Of a stretch of 64,000 nt of DNA, positions 27,088-36,025 are shown piece after piece. The stretch is taken from positions 1,623,501 to 1,687,500 of the forward strand of contig NZ_CP045372.1 in NCBI RefSeq assembly GCF_009363555.1, written 5' to 3'. A program made the translations under genes and the position numbers. Position 1 is the first letter of the stretch, and each line of letters starts with the position of its first letter. Origin of the DNA: Sulfitobacter sp. THAF37 (lineage in GTDB: Bacteria > Pseudomonadota > Alphaproteobacteria > Rhodobacterales > Rhodobacteraceae). The notes below the pieces were generated by a model. It did not search any database. It saw only the letters and a list, made by a program, of their open reading frames with translations, and was not told where the DNA came from.

Positions 27088-27502
27088 GACATCTCACCTG
27101 ATCGAGAACGAGACCGGGACGCAGACATTGATCGGCTATGTCGTCGATGTCAGCGACCCGGACGGTCGGGGACGGGTCTGGCTGGATATCGGGCCGCAAC
27201 ACACCAACCGGCATAACGTGCTGCACGGGGGCATCGCTACCGCGGTGCTCGACAACGCCTGCGGGACCACCGGGTCGCTGACGGTCGATGCCGCCGGCAA
27301 GGCGCCGTTCCTGACGATTTCGATGAACGTGCAGTTCATTGCACCGGCCTGGGAAGGCAGCCGTGTCACGGCCACGGGCCGTGTCGTGGGGGGCGGGCGC
27401 AGCACGCTGTTCATCGCCGCCGACCTGGTGGACGACAAGGACCGCCTGATCGCCTCGGCGACGGGCGTTTTCAAACGGGTCCCGAAGGAGAAACTGAAAT
27501 GA
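27068..27502 (+). CDS. PaaI-family hotdog-fold thioesterase
   Basis: The product is about 144 aa. It has the hotdog signature NRHNVLHGGIATAVLDNACGTTG, in which HGG and the following Asp/Asn form the thioester site, and a C-terminal strand pair (VTATGRVVGGGRSTLFIAADLVD). The start is uncertain: a TTG at 27068 would overlap the dehydrogenase stop by 20 nt, and an ATG-like codon at 27035 would extend further. It may release CoA from dead-end acyl-CoAs of this pathway. Its stop overlaps the hydratase start as ATGA. Confidence 0.85.
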   Translation: MPSPQPETSHLIENETGTQTLIGYVVDVSDPDGRGRVWLDIGPQHTNRHNVLHGGIATAVLDNACGTTGSLTVDAAGKAPFLTISMNVQFIAPAWEGSRVTATGRVVGGGRSTLFIAADLVDDKDRLIASATGVFKRVPKEKLK

Positions 27503-28269
27503 GCGCACGGCTGGAAGACAAGGGCGACCGCCTGATCGTCTGGAACGGCAACACCGCCAAGCGGGGTGCGCTCAGCCCCGAACTGTACGACTGCATCCTT
27601 CAGGCCGCCGAACAGGCGCGCGACCGGCGCATTCGCGCGGTCATCCTCACGTCCGAGGGGCCGTTCTTTTGCGCGGGGGGCGATCTGAACGTGCTGATCG
27701 AGCGGCGCACGCTGAGCGAACCGGAACGCCGCGACAGGATCGACGGGTTGCACGACATCATCCGCGCGATGCGGTCTTCGCCCGTGCCCTTCATCGCGGC
27801 GATCGAGGGCGGCGCTGCCGGGGCCGGTCTGTCCATCGCGCTGGCCTGCGACCTGATCGTCGCTTCCGAAGAGGCACGCTTTACCGCGGCCTACGTCAAG
27901 GCGGGGCTGGTGCCCGATGGCGGCCTGACCTCGGCCATGTCACGGATGATCCCGCGTCCGCTGGCGATGGAGATGTGTCTGATGGGCCGTCCCGTCAACG
28001 CGCATCGGTTCGCCGACATGGGCGCGGTCAACCGCATCTGCAAACCCGGCAAGGCCATGGAAGAGGCGATGACGCTGGCCGACACCCTTGCGCAGGGGCC
28101 GCGCGACGCGCAAACTGCGATCCGGGGATTGGTGGCCGACGCTTACGAGGCGACAGAGGCCGAACAGCTCGATGCCGAACGCGATGCGATGGCCGCTGCT
28201 TCGGGCAGCGAAGAGGCCGCCGAAGGGATCGCGGCCTTTCTGGAGAAACGCAAACCCGACTACCGCTGA
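27499..28269 (+). CDS. Enoyl-CoA hydratase/isomerase (crotonase) family protein
   Basis: The 256 aa single-domain crotonase has the oxyanion-hole segments EGPFFCAGGDL and EGGAAGAGLSIALACDL, followed by YVKAGLVPDGGLTSAMSRMI, where a catalytic Glu common in hydratases is replaced by Asp (PDGG). This may indicate an isomerase or another crotonase reaction. It overlaps the thioesterase by ATGA and is followed after 23 nt by the acyl-CoA ligase gene. Confidence 0.9.
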   Translation: MSARLEDKGDRLIVWNGNTAKRGALSPELYDCILQAAEQARDRRIRAVILTSEGPFFCAGGDLNVLIERRTLSEPERRDRIDGLHDIIRAMRSSPVPFIAAIEGGAAGAGLSIALACDLIVASEEARFTAAYVKAGLVPDGGLTSAMSRMIPRPLAMEMCLMGRPVNAHRFADMGAVNRICKPGKAMEEAMTLADTLAQGPRDAQTAIRGLVADAYEATEAEQLDAERDAMAAASGSEEAAEGIAAFLEKRKPDYR

Positions 28270-28292
28270 TCGGCGCCGGGGGAGGAGTGAAA

Positions 28293-29801
28293 ATGGCAAG
28301 GGTTGAGGAATATCTCGCCGCTCAGGTCGCGAACGCGCCGCTTTCCGCGGCGGTGAGCGACAGCACGGGCGTGCGCTGGACCTTTGCCGATCTGGACGCC
28401 GCCAGCGATGAACTGGCGGCACAGTTGCAGGACGCGGGCGTTCAGCCCACCGACCGGGTGCTGCTGCTGGCAGAAAACTGCGCCGCCGCCGTTTCGGCCC
28501 TGCACGCGGCGTGGAAGCTGGGCGCGGTGATCATCCCCTTCAACGCCCGCCAGACAGCGGGCGAGGTGCAGAAGATCCTCGACCATGCCACCCCGGCTGC
28601 CGTTCTGATGACGACAGGTGCCTCCGCCGATGCGGGCAGGCACGCCGAGAGTATACAAGCGCGTGAAATCACCGGCAAGTTCGGCAATCTGCACATTGCG
28701 ACCCCTCTCGGCAGCGACCCCGATGCCGACCTGCAGGACGTGGCGGTCCTGCTTTATACGACCGGCACCACCGGCGATCCGAAGGGCGTGATGCTGACCC
28801 ATTCCAACATGCGTTTCGGTGGCAAGGCCTCGGCCGAGCTGCGGCAGATGCGTCGGGATGACGTGATCTACGGCGTGCTCCCGATGAGCCATGTCTTCGG
28901 CCTGGTCTCTGTGCTGACCGGGGCCTGCTACGCGGGAACCCAGGTGCGGCTGGAGGCGCGGTTTTCGGCGCAGAAGCTGTTCGAGGCTGCCCACGACGGC
29001 GTGACCATCATCCCGGCGGTGCCGCAGATGCACGCGCTGGTGATGCAGTACACAAAGGAAAAGGGGCTGGACAAGCTGGGCTCCCCCAGCCTGCGCTATG
29101 TCTCTTCTGGCGGCGCGCCGTTGGATCCGGCATGGAAGCGCAAGGCCGAAGCCTTCTATGAGCTGCCCTTGCAGAACGGTTTCGGCATGACCGAAACGAC
29201 CTCCGGCGCGTCGGCCACGGTGAACAAACTTGGCTCTCCCGATACGTCGGTGGGTCCGATCACGCCGGGCACCGAAGCGATGATCGACGATTCCGTCCCC
29301 GGCGGCGGCGGCGGCGGCGGCGACGGGCAGGGCGAGGTGCTGATCCGTGGGCCCCATGTGATGAAAGGCTACTACCGCAACCCCAGGGAAACCGCCAAGG
29401 CGCTGGACGCTGACGGTTGGCTGCACACCGGCGATCTGGGCAAGATCGACGCCGAGGGGCGGCTGCACATCCTGGGCCGCTCGAAAGAGCTGATCATCCA
29501 CGGGGGGTTCAACGTCTATCCGCCCGAGGTGGAGGCGGCGCTGAACGATCATCCGCAGGTGATCCAATCCGCCGTGATCGGCCGGATGAAGGACGGCGAC
29601 GAGGAAGTCCTGGCCTTTGTCCAGGCGGCAGAGGGGGATGTGCCCGACGCCGACGAGCTGCGCGAATTCGTGAAGCAGCGGCTGGCGGGCTACAAGCGGC
29701 CCAGCCAGATCATCGTCGGCACCAGCCTGCCCGCCGCGCCGACCGGCAAGATCCTCAAACACCGCCTGCTTGATGCTTTCGCCGACCGGCTCGCGGACTG
29801 A
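28293..29801 (+). CDS. Class I AMP-forming acyl-CoA synthetase
   Basis: The 502 aa enzyme carries the adenylate-forming P-loop YTTGTTGDPKGVMLTH (near residue 155), the GFGMTETTSG motif, and GDLGKIDAEGRLHILGRSKELI. The catalytic lysine is in PTGKILK near the C terminus. It activates a carboxylic acid for the operon's beta-oxidation. The start follows GGAGGAG. An odd run of seven GGC codons (29301-29321) gives a poly-Gly loop between the core motifs. It closes the six-gene operon; no thiolase gene is present. Confidence 0.92.
   Translation: MARVEEYLAAQVANAPLSAAVSDSTGVRWTFADLDAASDELAAQLQDAGVQPTDRVLLLAENCAAAVSALHAAWKLGAVIIPFNARQTAGEVQKILDHATPAAVLMTTGASADAGRHAESIQAREITGKFGNLHIATPLGSDPDADLQDVAVLLYTTGTTGDPKGVMLTHSNMRFGGKASAELRQMRRDDVIYGVLPMSHVFGLVSVLTGACYAGTQVRLEARFSAQKLFEAAHDGVTIIPAVPQMHALVMQYTKEKGLDKLGSPSLRYVSSGGAPLDPAWKRKAEAFYELPLQNGFGMTETTSGASATVNKLGSPDTSVGPITPGTEAMIDDSVPGGGGGGGDGQGEVLIRGPHVMKGYYRNPRETAKALDADGWLHTGDLGKIDAEGRLHILGRSKELIIHGGFNVYPPEVEAALNDHPQVIQSAVIGRMKDGDEEVLAFVQAAEGDVPDADELREFVKQRLAGYKRPSQIIVGTSLPAAPTGKILKHRLLDAFADRLAD
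29301..29321 (+). repeat. (GGC)7 trinucleotide tract inside the acyl-CoA synthetase
   Basis: Seven consecutive GGC triplets encode polyglycine in a surface loop before EVLIRGPHVMKGYY. Slippage here would change loop length without a frameshift. Confidence 0.9.
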
Positions 29802-29804
29802 CGC

Positions 29805-30494
29805 TCAGACGTAGGTGCCTTCCGCCGCCTGCCGGATCGCGCGGATGTTGTCGCCGTAGGGCGCGGGGTTGTCGGCTGCGCCGCCTTTGAACACTGCCGA
29901 GCCTGCGACCAGCACGTCCGCCCCCGCCTTCACGCATTCGGGCGCGGTGTCCACCGTGACCCCGCCGTCGATCTCGATATGCACGGGGCGGTCCCCGATC
30001 ATGTTGCGCAACGTCGCGATCTTGTGGGACAGCGGGATGAATTTCTGCCCGCCAAAGCCGGGATTCACCGTCATGACACAGACAAGGTCGGCATCGTCCA
30101 GAAGGTGCTCGACCGCGCTGGCCGGGGTGCCGGGGTTCAGCGCCACACCGGCCTTGCAGCCCGCGGCGCGGATGGCCTGAAGGGTGCGATGGATGTGCGG
30201 GCCCGCCTCCACATGCGCGGTGATGATGTCCGCACCGGCATCGGCAAAGGCGTCGATGTAGGGATCGACCGGTGCAATCATCAGATGCACGTCCATCACC
30301 CCCTTGATATGGGGCCGGATCGCGGCGCAGGTCGTGGGGCCGAAGCTGATGTTGGGCACGAAATGCCCGTCCATCACATCCACATGAATCCAGTCGGCGC
30401 CCTGTGCCTCCACGGCGGCGCATTCGGCGCCGAAGTTGGCGAAATCGGCGGCGAGGATGGAGGGGGCGATTTTCACGGAACGATCAAAGGTCAT
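29805..30494 (-). CDS. rpe: Ribulose-phosphate 3-epimerase
   Basis: The 229 aa TIM barrel matches Rpe length and signatures: [15 protein letters not shown] at the N terminus with the active-site Ser, [17 protein letters not shown] carrying His37 and Asp39, [15 protein letters not shown], and EIDGGV. It interconverts ribulose-5-P and xylulose-5-P in the pentose phosphate pathway and Calvin cycle. It is convergent with the acyl-CoA synthetase, leaving 3 nt between their stops. Confidence 0.96.
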   Translation of the reverse strand: MTFDRSVKIAPSILAADFANFGAECAAVEAQGADWIHVDVMDGHFVPNISFGPTTCAAIRPHIKGVMDVHLMIAPVDPYIDAFADAGADIITAHVEAGPHIHRTLQAIRAAGCKAGVALNPGTPASAVEHLLDDADLVCVMTVNPGFGGQKFIPLSHKIATLRNMIGDRPVHIEIDGGVTVDTAPECVKAGADVLVAGSAVFKGGAADNPAPYGDNIRAIRQAAEGTYV

Positions 30495-30685
30495 GGCAGT
30501 CTTTCCGGCAGCAGGAACAATGGCGGCGTCATAGCCTTTCGGGCCAGCGGAGGATAGGGCGTTCGCGTCATTTTCGCGACTGTCTGCGGGGTATGGCCCT
30601 TGGGTGCGTCATTCTCGTGAACTCTGGGAACCGGGTTCGCAAATCCGGCGTTTGCCATCTGAACGCTGGTGAGGAGCTTGGGCAC

Positions 30686-30901
30686 ATGGCACAGATCAGG
30701 GAAGGCACCGAAGTCGAATGGGATTGGGGCAACGGCACCGCCCACGGCAAGGTACAAAAGACCTACACGCAGAAAATCACCCGCAAGATCAAGGGCAACG
30801 ACGTCACCCGCGACGGATCGGACGACGATCCGGCCCTGTTCATCGAACAGGAAGACGGCGACGAAGTGCTCAAGCTCTGCTCCGAAGTCCGCAGGAAATG
30901 A
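30686..30901 (+). CDS. DUF2945 / hypervirulence-associated Tudor-domain small protein
   Basis: The 71 aa product reads MAQIREGTEVEWDWGNGTAHGKVQKTYTQKIT, the SH3-like barrel of DUF2945, followed by EVLKLCSEVRRK. The family has no proven reaction; a nucleic-acid or protein docking role is often guessed. The ATG is chosen because family similarity begins there, and GAGGAGC lies 12 nt upstream. Its stop overlaps the topoisomerase IB start as ATGA, so the two are made together. Confidence 0.83.
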   Translation: MAQIREGTEVEWDWGNGTAHGKVQKTYTQKITRKIKGNDVTRDGSDDDPALFIEQEDGDEVLKLCSEVRRK

Positions 30902-31872
30902 ATGCCGTGACGGGCAAGCGGCTTATCTATGTCAGCGACGACCAGCCGGGCATCTCGCGGCGGCGGCGGGGGCGCGGCTTTACCTATATCGCGCCAGATG
31001 GCACAACCATTGCGCGTGGGGCCGAACGCCGCAGGCTTGAGGCGCTGGCCGTTCCGCCCGCCTACGAAGATGTCTGGATGTGCACCCTGGCCAACGGCCA
31101 CCTTCAGGCGACCGGTCGGGATGCGCGCAAGCGAAAGCAATACCGCTACCACCCCGACTGGACCGAAGCGCAGTCATTAACCAAATTCGCGGGGCTGGCT
31201 CGTTTTGGGCACGCCCTGCCCAGACTGCGCCGCCGCGTGGCGCGCGACCTGGAGGAACAGGAGGGCGAGCACATTTTTGCCCTGGCCTGTGCCGTAACCC
31301 TGATCGACCGGACCGCGATGCGCGTGGGCGACCCGGCATATACGTCGGAAAACGGATCCTACGGGGCATTGACCCTGCGCAACCGGCACGTCGAACTTGA
31401 CGGTGACGAACTGCGCCTGCGCTACCGGGCCAAAGGCGGCAAGAAAGTCCGCCGGACCATGACCGATCGCAAACTCGCCCGCATCCTCGACCGGATCGGG
31501 GACTTGCCGGGCAAGGAGCTGCTGAGCTGGACGGACAAGGAAGGCCAGGCCCATTCCGTCGGCTCCGCCGATCTGAACGCCTATATCGCCGACATCACGG
31601 GCGAGGAAGGTATGACCGCCAAGACATTCCGCACCTGGGCCGGCACCCTGAGCGCCTTCAAGATCGCGGAAAAGGGCGGGGCGACGATCAAGGCCATGTC
31701 GGAGGCTGCCGCAGATACGCTCAGCAACACGCCCACAATCGCGCGCAACAGCTACATCCACCCCGAGGTGATTGCGCTGGCAAAGGGAGATCCGTTGGAG
31801 ATCGAGGGTCTGGACAAACGCGATCTGTATGCCGCCGAAGGCAGGCTGCTGCGGTTTCTCGAAAACGGCTGA
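30898..31872 (+). CDS. DNA topoisomerase IB (poxvirus type)
   Basis: The 324 aa product has a small N-terminal strand domain (RGRGFTYIAPDGTTI) and a catalytic domain. The domain includes VPPAYEDVWMC, ATGRDARKRKQYRYH with the Lys/Arg residues of the active site, RVGDPAYTSENGSYGALTLRNRHVE, and the Tyr nucleophile in NTPTIARNSYIHPEV near residue 287. Such enzymes relax supercoils through a 3'-phosphotyrosine link. Length matches bacterial TopIB. Translational coupling to the Tudor-like gene suggests a shared DNA-related role. Confidence 0.94.
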   Translation: MNAVTGKRLIYVSDDQPGISRRRRGRGFTYIAPDGTTIARGAERRRLEALAVPPAYEDVWMCTLANGHLQATGRDARKRKQYRYHPDWTEAQSLTKFAGLARFGHALPRLRRRVARDLEEQEGEHIFALACAVTLIDRTAMRVGDPAYTSENGSYGALTLRNRHVELDGDELRLRYRAKGGKKVRRTMTDRKLARILDRIGDLPGKELLSWTDKEGQAHSVGSADLNAYIADITGEEGMTAKTFRTWAGTLSAFKIAEKGGATIKAMSEAAADTLSNTPTIARNSYIHPEVIALAKGDPLEIEGLDKRDLYAAEGRLLRFLENG

Positions 31873-31982
31873 ACGGCCCTTCATCCCCCGCTCCCCCGGT
31901 GTTTGCAGACACATCTGCCTGGTATCTGGTGCAGGGCCGCAAACCTGTTAACACTGCAAAGACGACGACAGGGGAGATGGCG

Positions 31983-32900
31983 ATGGCCCAGACCACACAT
32001 GAGGCGGACGAGGACAGCCGCAACCGCGATATCCGCATCTACGTGAACGGCGATATCGTGCACCGGGACGAGGCCAAGGTGTCGGTCTATGATGCGGGCT
32101 TCATGCTGGGCGATGGCATCTGGGAAGGGATGCGGCTCTACCAGGGGACATGGGCGTTTTTTGACGACCACATGGACCGTTTCTTCAACTCCTGCAAAGC
32201 CATCGACCTGGAGGTCGGGATGGACAAGGCAGGCATCGCCGAGGCTCTGCGCCGCACGGCAGAGGCGAACGGCATGACCGATGACGTGCACTGCCGCCTC
32301 ATGCTGACCCGCGGGATCAAGGACAAGCCGTTCCAGCATCCGGGGCTCAGCACCTCCGGCCCGACGCTGGTGATCATCATGGAGCATTCCAGACCCGTGG
32401 ACCGCCTGCAATCGGCGGGCATCCGTCTGGCTTCGGTACCGCAGGTGCGCGGCCTGCCGCATACACAGGACCCGAAGCTGAACAGCCATTCCAAGCTGAA
32501 CTGCATCATCGCCTGTCTGCAGGCCGAAGCCGCAGGTGCCGACGAGGCGCTGATGCTGGACCCGCATGGTTTCGTGAACACGACCAATGCCTGCAACTTC
32601 TTCATCGTGCGCCGGGGCGAGGTCTGGACCTCCACCGGGGACTACTGCATGAACGGCGTGACCCGGCAAAAGGTCATCGACCTGTGCATCGACAATGGCA
32701 TTCCCGTTCATGAAAAGAACTTCTCGCTCTACGAAGCCTATGGCGCGGACGAGGCTTTCCTGACCGGCACCTTTGGCGCGCAAACGCCGGTAGCCTCCAT
32801 CGACGGCAAGACGATCGGGAACGGAGAGCGACCCGTGACCCGCACGATACAGGGGATGTACAAGGACCTCATCAAGCAACATGTGAACGGAGCGGCTTGA
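31983..32900 (+). CDS. Class IV PLP-dependent aminotransferase
   Basis: The 305 aa product has fold-type IV features: IRIYVNGDIVHRDEAKVSVYDAGFMLGDGIWEGMRLY at the N terminus, the PLP lysine in DPKLNSHSKLNCI, EALMLDPHGFVNTTNACNFFIV, and the phosphate-binding GVTRQKVIDL. This is the branched-chain / D-amino-acid transaminase / ADC-lyase group, and specificity is not readable. GGGGAG lies about 7 nt before the chosen ATG. It is followed by another aminotransferase gene 1 nt later. Confidence 0.92.
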   Translation: MAQTTHEADEDSRNRDIRIYVNGDIVHRDEAKVSVYDAGFMLGDGIWEGMRLYQGTWAFFDDHMDRFFNSCKAIDLEVGMDKAGIAEALRRTAEANGMTDDVHCRLMLTRGIKDKPFQHPGLSTSGPTLVIIMEHSRPVDRLQSAGIRLASVPQVRGLPHTQDPKLNSHSKLNCIIACLQAEAAGADEALMLDPHGFVNTTNACNFFIVRRGEVWTSTGDYCMNGVTRQKVIDLCIDNGIPVHEKNFSLYEAYGADEAFLTGTFGAQTPVASIDGKTIGNGERPVTRTIQGMYKDLIKQHVNGAA

Positions 32901-32901
32901 G

Positions 32902-34011
32902 GTGGCGGACGGCATGACCGCTACGCCCAGGTCCTACCTCGAACCACTGAACCTGCGCGGGCGCATTTCGGCACCGCAGCCCAAGGGACTGCCGCTGGTG
33001 AACCTCGGCTTCAATGAACTGCCCTATGGACCCAGCCCGAAGGTCGCCGCCGCAATCGCCCAAGCCACGGCGCAGGTCGCCTCTTATGGGACGCCGCTTT
33101 GCGACGGGCTGCGCGACAGGCTGGCACAGGCCAACGGGCTTGACGCCGACCGGATCATCTGCGGCAACGGCTCCGAAGAGCTGCTGGACGTGATCGCGCG
33201 CAATTTCGTGCGACCGGGGGACGAGGTGCTGATTTCGGCCTATGGCTATATCCAGTTCCAGATGGTCGCGGCCCGGCAGGGGGCGACGCTGGTCAAAGCA
33301 CCCGAAACCGACTTTACCACCAATGTGGACGCGCTGCTCGGCGCGGTCACGGCGCAGACGCGGCTGGTCTTTCTGGCCAACCCCAACAACCCCACCGGCA
33401 CGGTGCTTCCCCTGTCCGAACTGGCGCGCCTGGTCGAGGGGATGCCGCCCCATGTGGTGGTGGTGCTGGACCTCGCCTACGGCGAATTCACCGGTCTTGA
33501 TCACTGCGCCGACGTACATGCGCTGGCGGACAATCGGAAGAATGTCATCGTAACCCGGACGTTTTCCAAGGCCTACGGTCTGGCGGGGCTGCGCTGCGGC
33601 TGGGCGCATGCCCCCCTGGCCATGATGCCCAGCCTCTACGCCGCGCGGGGCATGGGCAGCGTCAACCGCCTTGCCCAGGCTGCAGCGACCGCCGCATTGG
33701 CTGATATGGAGGTGGTCAAGGCGCGTGTGGCCGAGATCGTGTCAGAGCGCGACCGCGTCGCCGCGGCACTGGCCGGCATCGGCATCGCCGCGCTGCCTTC
33801 GGGCACCAACTTCCTGCTGGTCCGTGTCGATGGCCGGGGCGCGGAGGCCGCAGAGGCGCTGGTGGTGCATTTCTTCGAAGACGCCGGGATCATCGTAAGC
33901 CGCACCCGCGAGGCGGGGCTGGAAGACTGGCTTCGGTTCTCGCTTGGCACGCCTGATCAGAACGACCTTCTGCTGCGCAGCGCCCAAAGCTTCATGGGAC
34001 GGCTGGGCTAA
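32902..34011 (+). CDS. Histidinol-phosphate aminotransferase-like (fold-type I) aminotransferase
   Basis: The 369 aa product resembles HisC. It shows NLGFNELPYGPSPKV, GNGSEELLDVIARNFVRPGDEVL, LANPNNPTGT, a D-x-A-Y segment (LDLAYGEF), the PLP lysine in TFSKAYGLAGLRCGW, and RFSLGTPDQND near the end. The GTG at 32902 directly follows the class IV enzyme stop; an ATG four codons later is also possible. Pairing with a class IV transaminase suggests a two-step amino-acid interconversion rather than histidine synthesis, but this is inference. Confidence 0.9.
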   Translation: MADGMTATPRSYLEPLNLRGRISAPQPKGLPLVNLGFNELPYGPSPKVAAAIAQATAQVASYGTPLCDGLRDRLAQANGLDADRIICGNGSEELLDVIARNFVRPGDEVLISAYGYIQFQMVAARQGATLVKAPETDFTTNVDALLGAVTAQTRLVFLANPNNPTGTVLPLSELARLVEGMPPHVVVVLDLAYGEFTGLDHCADVHALADNRKNVIVTRTFSKAYGLAGLRCGWAHAPLAMMPSLYAARGMGSVNRLAQAAATAALADMEVVKARVAEIVSERDRVAAALAGIGIAALPSGTNFLLVRVDGRGAEAAEALVVHFFEDAGIIVSRTREAGLEDWLRFSLGTPDQNDLLLRSAQSFMGRLG

Positions 34012-34024
34012 CCGGCACCCCCCG

Positions 34025-34048
34025 CTTCTTTATGCCAGAAATACTCGG
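34025..34048 (-). repeat. TATTT…GAAG gene-end motif downstream of the TRAP operon
   Basis: Read on the minus strand this is CCGAGTATTTCTGGCATA then AAGAAG, lying 110 nt after the dctM stop. It is almost the same as the motifs at 15006 and 61635. No clear hairpin precedes this copy. Confidence 0.6.
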
Positions 34049-34157
34049 CACGCCGCGCGCAAGGGGCGCTGCCGCCGATCCTCCGGGCGCAGGCCGTCCC
34101 GCTTCAGCCTTGGGGCGGCAGTTCGACCAGCGGCGGCCTTTGCGGGGCCGACCGCCG

Positions 34158-35471
34158 TCACATTTGCGAGGGCAGGAACAGCACCAGTGCAGGAAAGGCC
34201 AGCAGCAGGATCAGCCGCAGGATATCGACCATCCAGAACGGGGTCACACCGCGAAAGATCGTACCAGTGGACACATCGCCCACCACACCTTTCAGGACAA
34301 AGACGTTCAGCCCCACAGGTGGGGTGATCAGGCTGATCTCCGTCACCACCACGACGATGATGCCGAACCACACCGGGTCAAATCCCAGGCCCGTGACCAG
34401 CGGAAAGAAGATCGGCACCGTCAGCAAAAGCATGGACAGAGATTCGAACAGGCAGCCCAGCACGATGTAGATCGCGATGATCATCGCCATCACCACCCAG
34501 GGCGGCACGTCATAGGCGCTGACGGCGGCACGCAATCCCTCGGGCAGGCCCGCGATATTGACGAAGTTGGAAAAGATCCACGCCCCGATCAGCACCGCGA
34601 ACAGGCTGGCGGTGGTCAGTGTCGTCTCGGTCAGGACCTCGCGCAATCCGCTCCAGTTCAGCCCCCCGCGCGCCAGCGCGATCAGGAACGCCCCTGCCGC
34701 CCCCATGCCGGCCGCTTCGGTCGGGGAAAAGGCCAGGTAGATCGGCCAGAAGTCCAGCGCGCCGTAAAGCCCGCCGATGACAAGCCCGAACAGCAGCAGA
34801 ACCGCCCAGACCCCGCGCAGAGCAGCGGCGCGGTCCTGCCAGTTCGCCCGCGGTCCGGCGGGCCCCGCGTCGGGGGTGCGCGCCACGGTGAACCGCACCG
34901 CAGCGAGGTACAGAAGAATGCCAAGGGTGCCCGGTACGATGCCCGCGATGAAAAGCTGCCCGATGGAGGTTTCTGTCAGAAGGCCATAGATCACCAGGAT
35001 GACCGAGGGCGGTATCAGGATGCCCAGCGTGCCCCCCGCCGCGATGGAGGCGGTCGACAGACTGTCCGCGTAGCCGAACTTGCGCATCTCCGGCATGGCG
35101 ACCTTTGACATGGTCGCGGCGGTCGCCAGCGACGAGCCGCAGATCGCGGCGAAACCGCCACAGGCCACGATGGTCGCCATGGCCAGCCCGCCCCGGAAAT
35201 GCCCGAGAAACGCATTGGACACGGCGTAAAGTTCGCGGCTGATGCCGCCCTTGTTCACGAACAGCCCCATCAGGATGAAAAGCGGCACCACCGACAGCCC
35301 GTAGTCCTGGCTGGTGTCGATCAGCAACCGCGACACCATCGAGATCGAGGCGGTGAAATTCGTCTGATAGGCAAAGCCGATCATGCCCACCGCGCCCATG
35401 GCGAAGGCGATGGGAATGCGGCACAGCACCAGCACGAAAACGGCAAGGAACCCGATAGAGGATTCAATCAT
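34158..35471 (-). CDS. dctM: TRAP transporter large permease (DctM)
   Basis: The 437 aa integral membrane protein has the DctM/TRAP-T large subunit layout of about 12 hydrophobic segments, with PLFILMGLFVNKGGISRELYAVSNAFLGHFRGGLAMATI and the conserved GTLGILIPPSVILVIYG. It forms the Na+-coupled translocation channel for an organic acid caught by the periplasmic DctP-like protein. It overlaps dctQ by 8 nt and closes the dctPQM operon. Confidence 0.95.
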   Translation of the reverse strand: MIESSIGFLAVFVLVLCRIPIAFAMGAVGMIGFAYQTNFTASISMVSRLLIDTSQDYGLSVVPLFILMGLFVNKGGISRELYAVSNAFLGHFRGGLAMATIVACGGFAAICGSSLATAATMSKVAMPEMRKFGYADSLSTASIAAGGTLGILIPPSVILVIYGLLTETSIGQLFIAGIVPGTLGILLYLAAVRFTVARTPDAGPAGPRANWQDRAAALRGVWAVLLLFGLVIGGLYGALDFWPIYLAFSPTEAAGMGAAGAFLIALARGGLNWSGLREVLTETTLTTASLFAVLIGAWIFSNFVNIAGLPEGLRAAVSAYDVPPWVVMAMIIAIYIVLGCLFESLSMLLLTVPIFFPLVTGLGFDPVWFGIIVVVVTEISLITPPVGLNVFVLKGVVGDVSTGTIFRGVTPFWMVDILRLILLLAFPALVLFLPSQM

Positions 35472-35970
35472 GTGGAGGCTCCAGCGTGCCGGGGGCGAAC
35501 CAGTGCAGCAGCCCGCGCAGGACCAGCACCAGGGCTGTCAGAAAGGTCATGATGGCGATGAAATATTCGACGTAGAAGGTCGGGATCGACAGGTATTCGG
35601 TCACGTCGCCGTAGCTGCGCCCCCGTTCCGCCAGCACGACCACGCGTTGCGCGGGCCAGTACAGCATCACGCCGCAGGCCAGGTTGACAAAACCGTCGCG
35701 CAGCCGCGCGAGGTTCAGCCTGTCGAAAAGCCCGTCGATCAGATCGACAGAGATATGCCCCTCACGGCCCGACAGCACCGGCAGGGCGGAAAAAACGACG
35801 ATTGCGATGGCGATACGAGTCAGCTCCGTCGCGGCCTCGATCGGCGCGTTCAGGGCAGACCGCAGCACCACGTCGCAGAACGTCAGCACCATCAGCCCGA
35901 ACAATGCGACCGATGCCACTGCCATGGGCAGGGCCGCGCCGAGGCGGGCGATTTTGATCACCTGTTGCAT
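35464..35970 (-). CDS. dctQ: TRAP transporter small permease (DctQ)
   Basis: The 168 aa product has four predicted membrane helices and the DctQ hallmark EAATELTRIAIAIVVFSALPVLSGREGHISVDLID around residues 42-76. The start ATG is preceded by AGAGG; the frame is open 28 codons upstream without family similarity. It bridges dctP (gap 55 nt) and dctM (8-nt overlap). Confidence 0.93.
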   Translation of the reverse strand: MQQVIKIARLGAALPMAVASVALFGLMVLTFCDVVLRSALNAPIEAATELTRIAIAIVVFSALPVLSGREGHISVDLIDGLFDRLNLARLRDGFVNLACGVMLYWPAQRVVVLAERGRSYGDVTEYLSIPTFYVEYFIAIMTFLTALVLVLRGLLHWFAPGTLEPPHD

Positions 35971-36025
35971 GGAACCTCTGGAGGGGAAGGAAGGGGCGGG
36001 CAGGGGGGGTCCCTGCCCGAACCGG

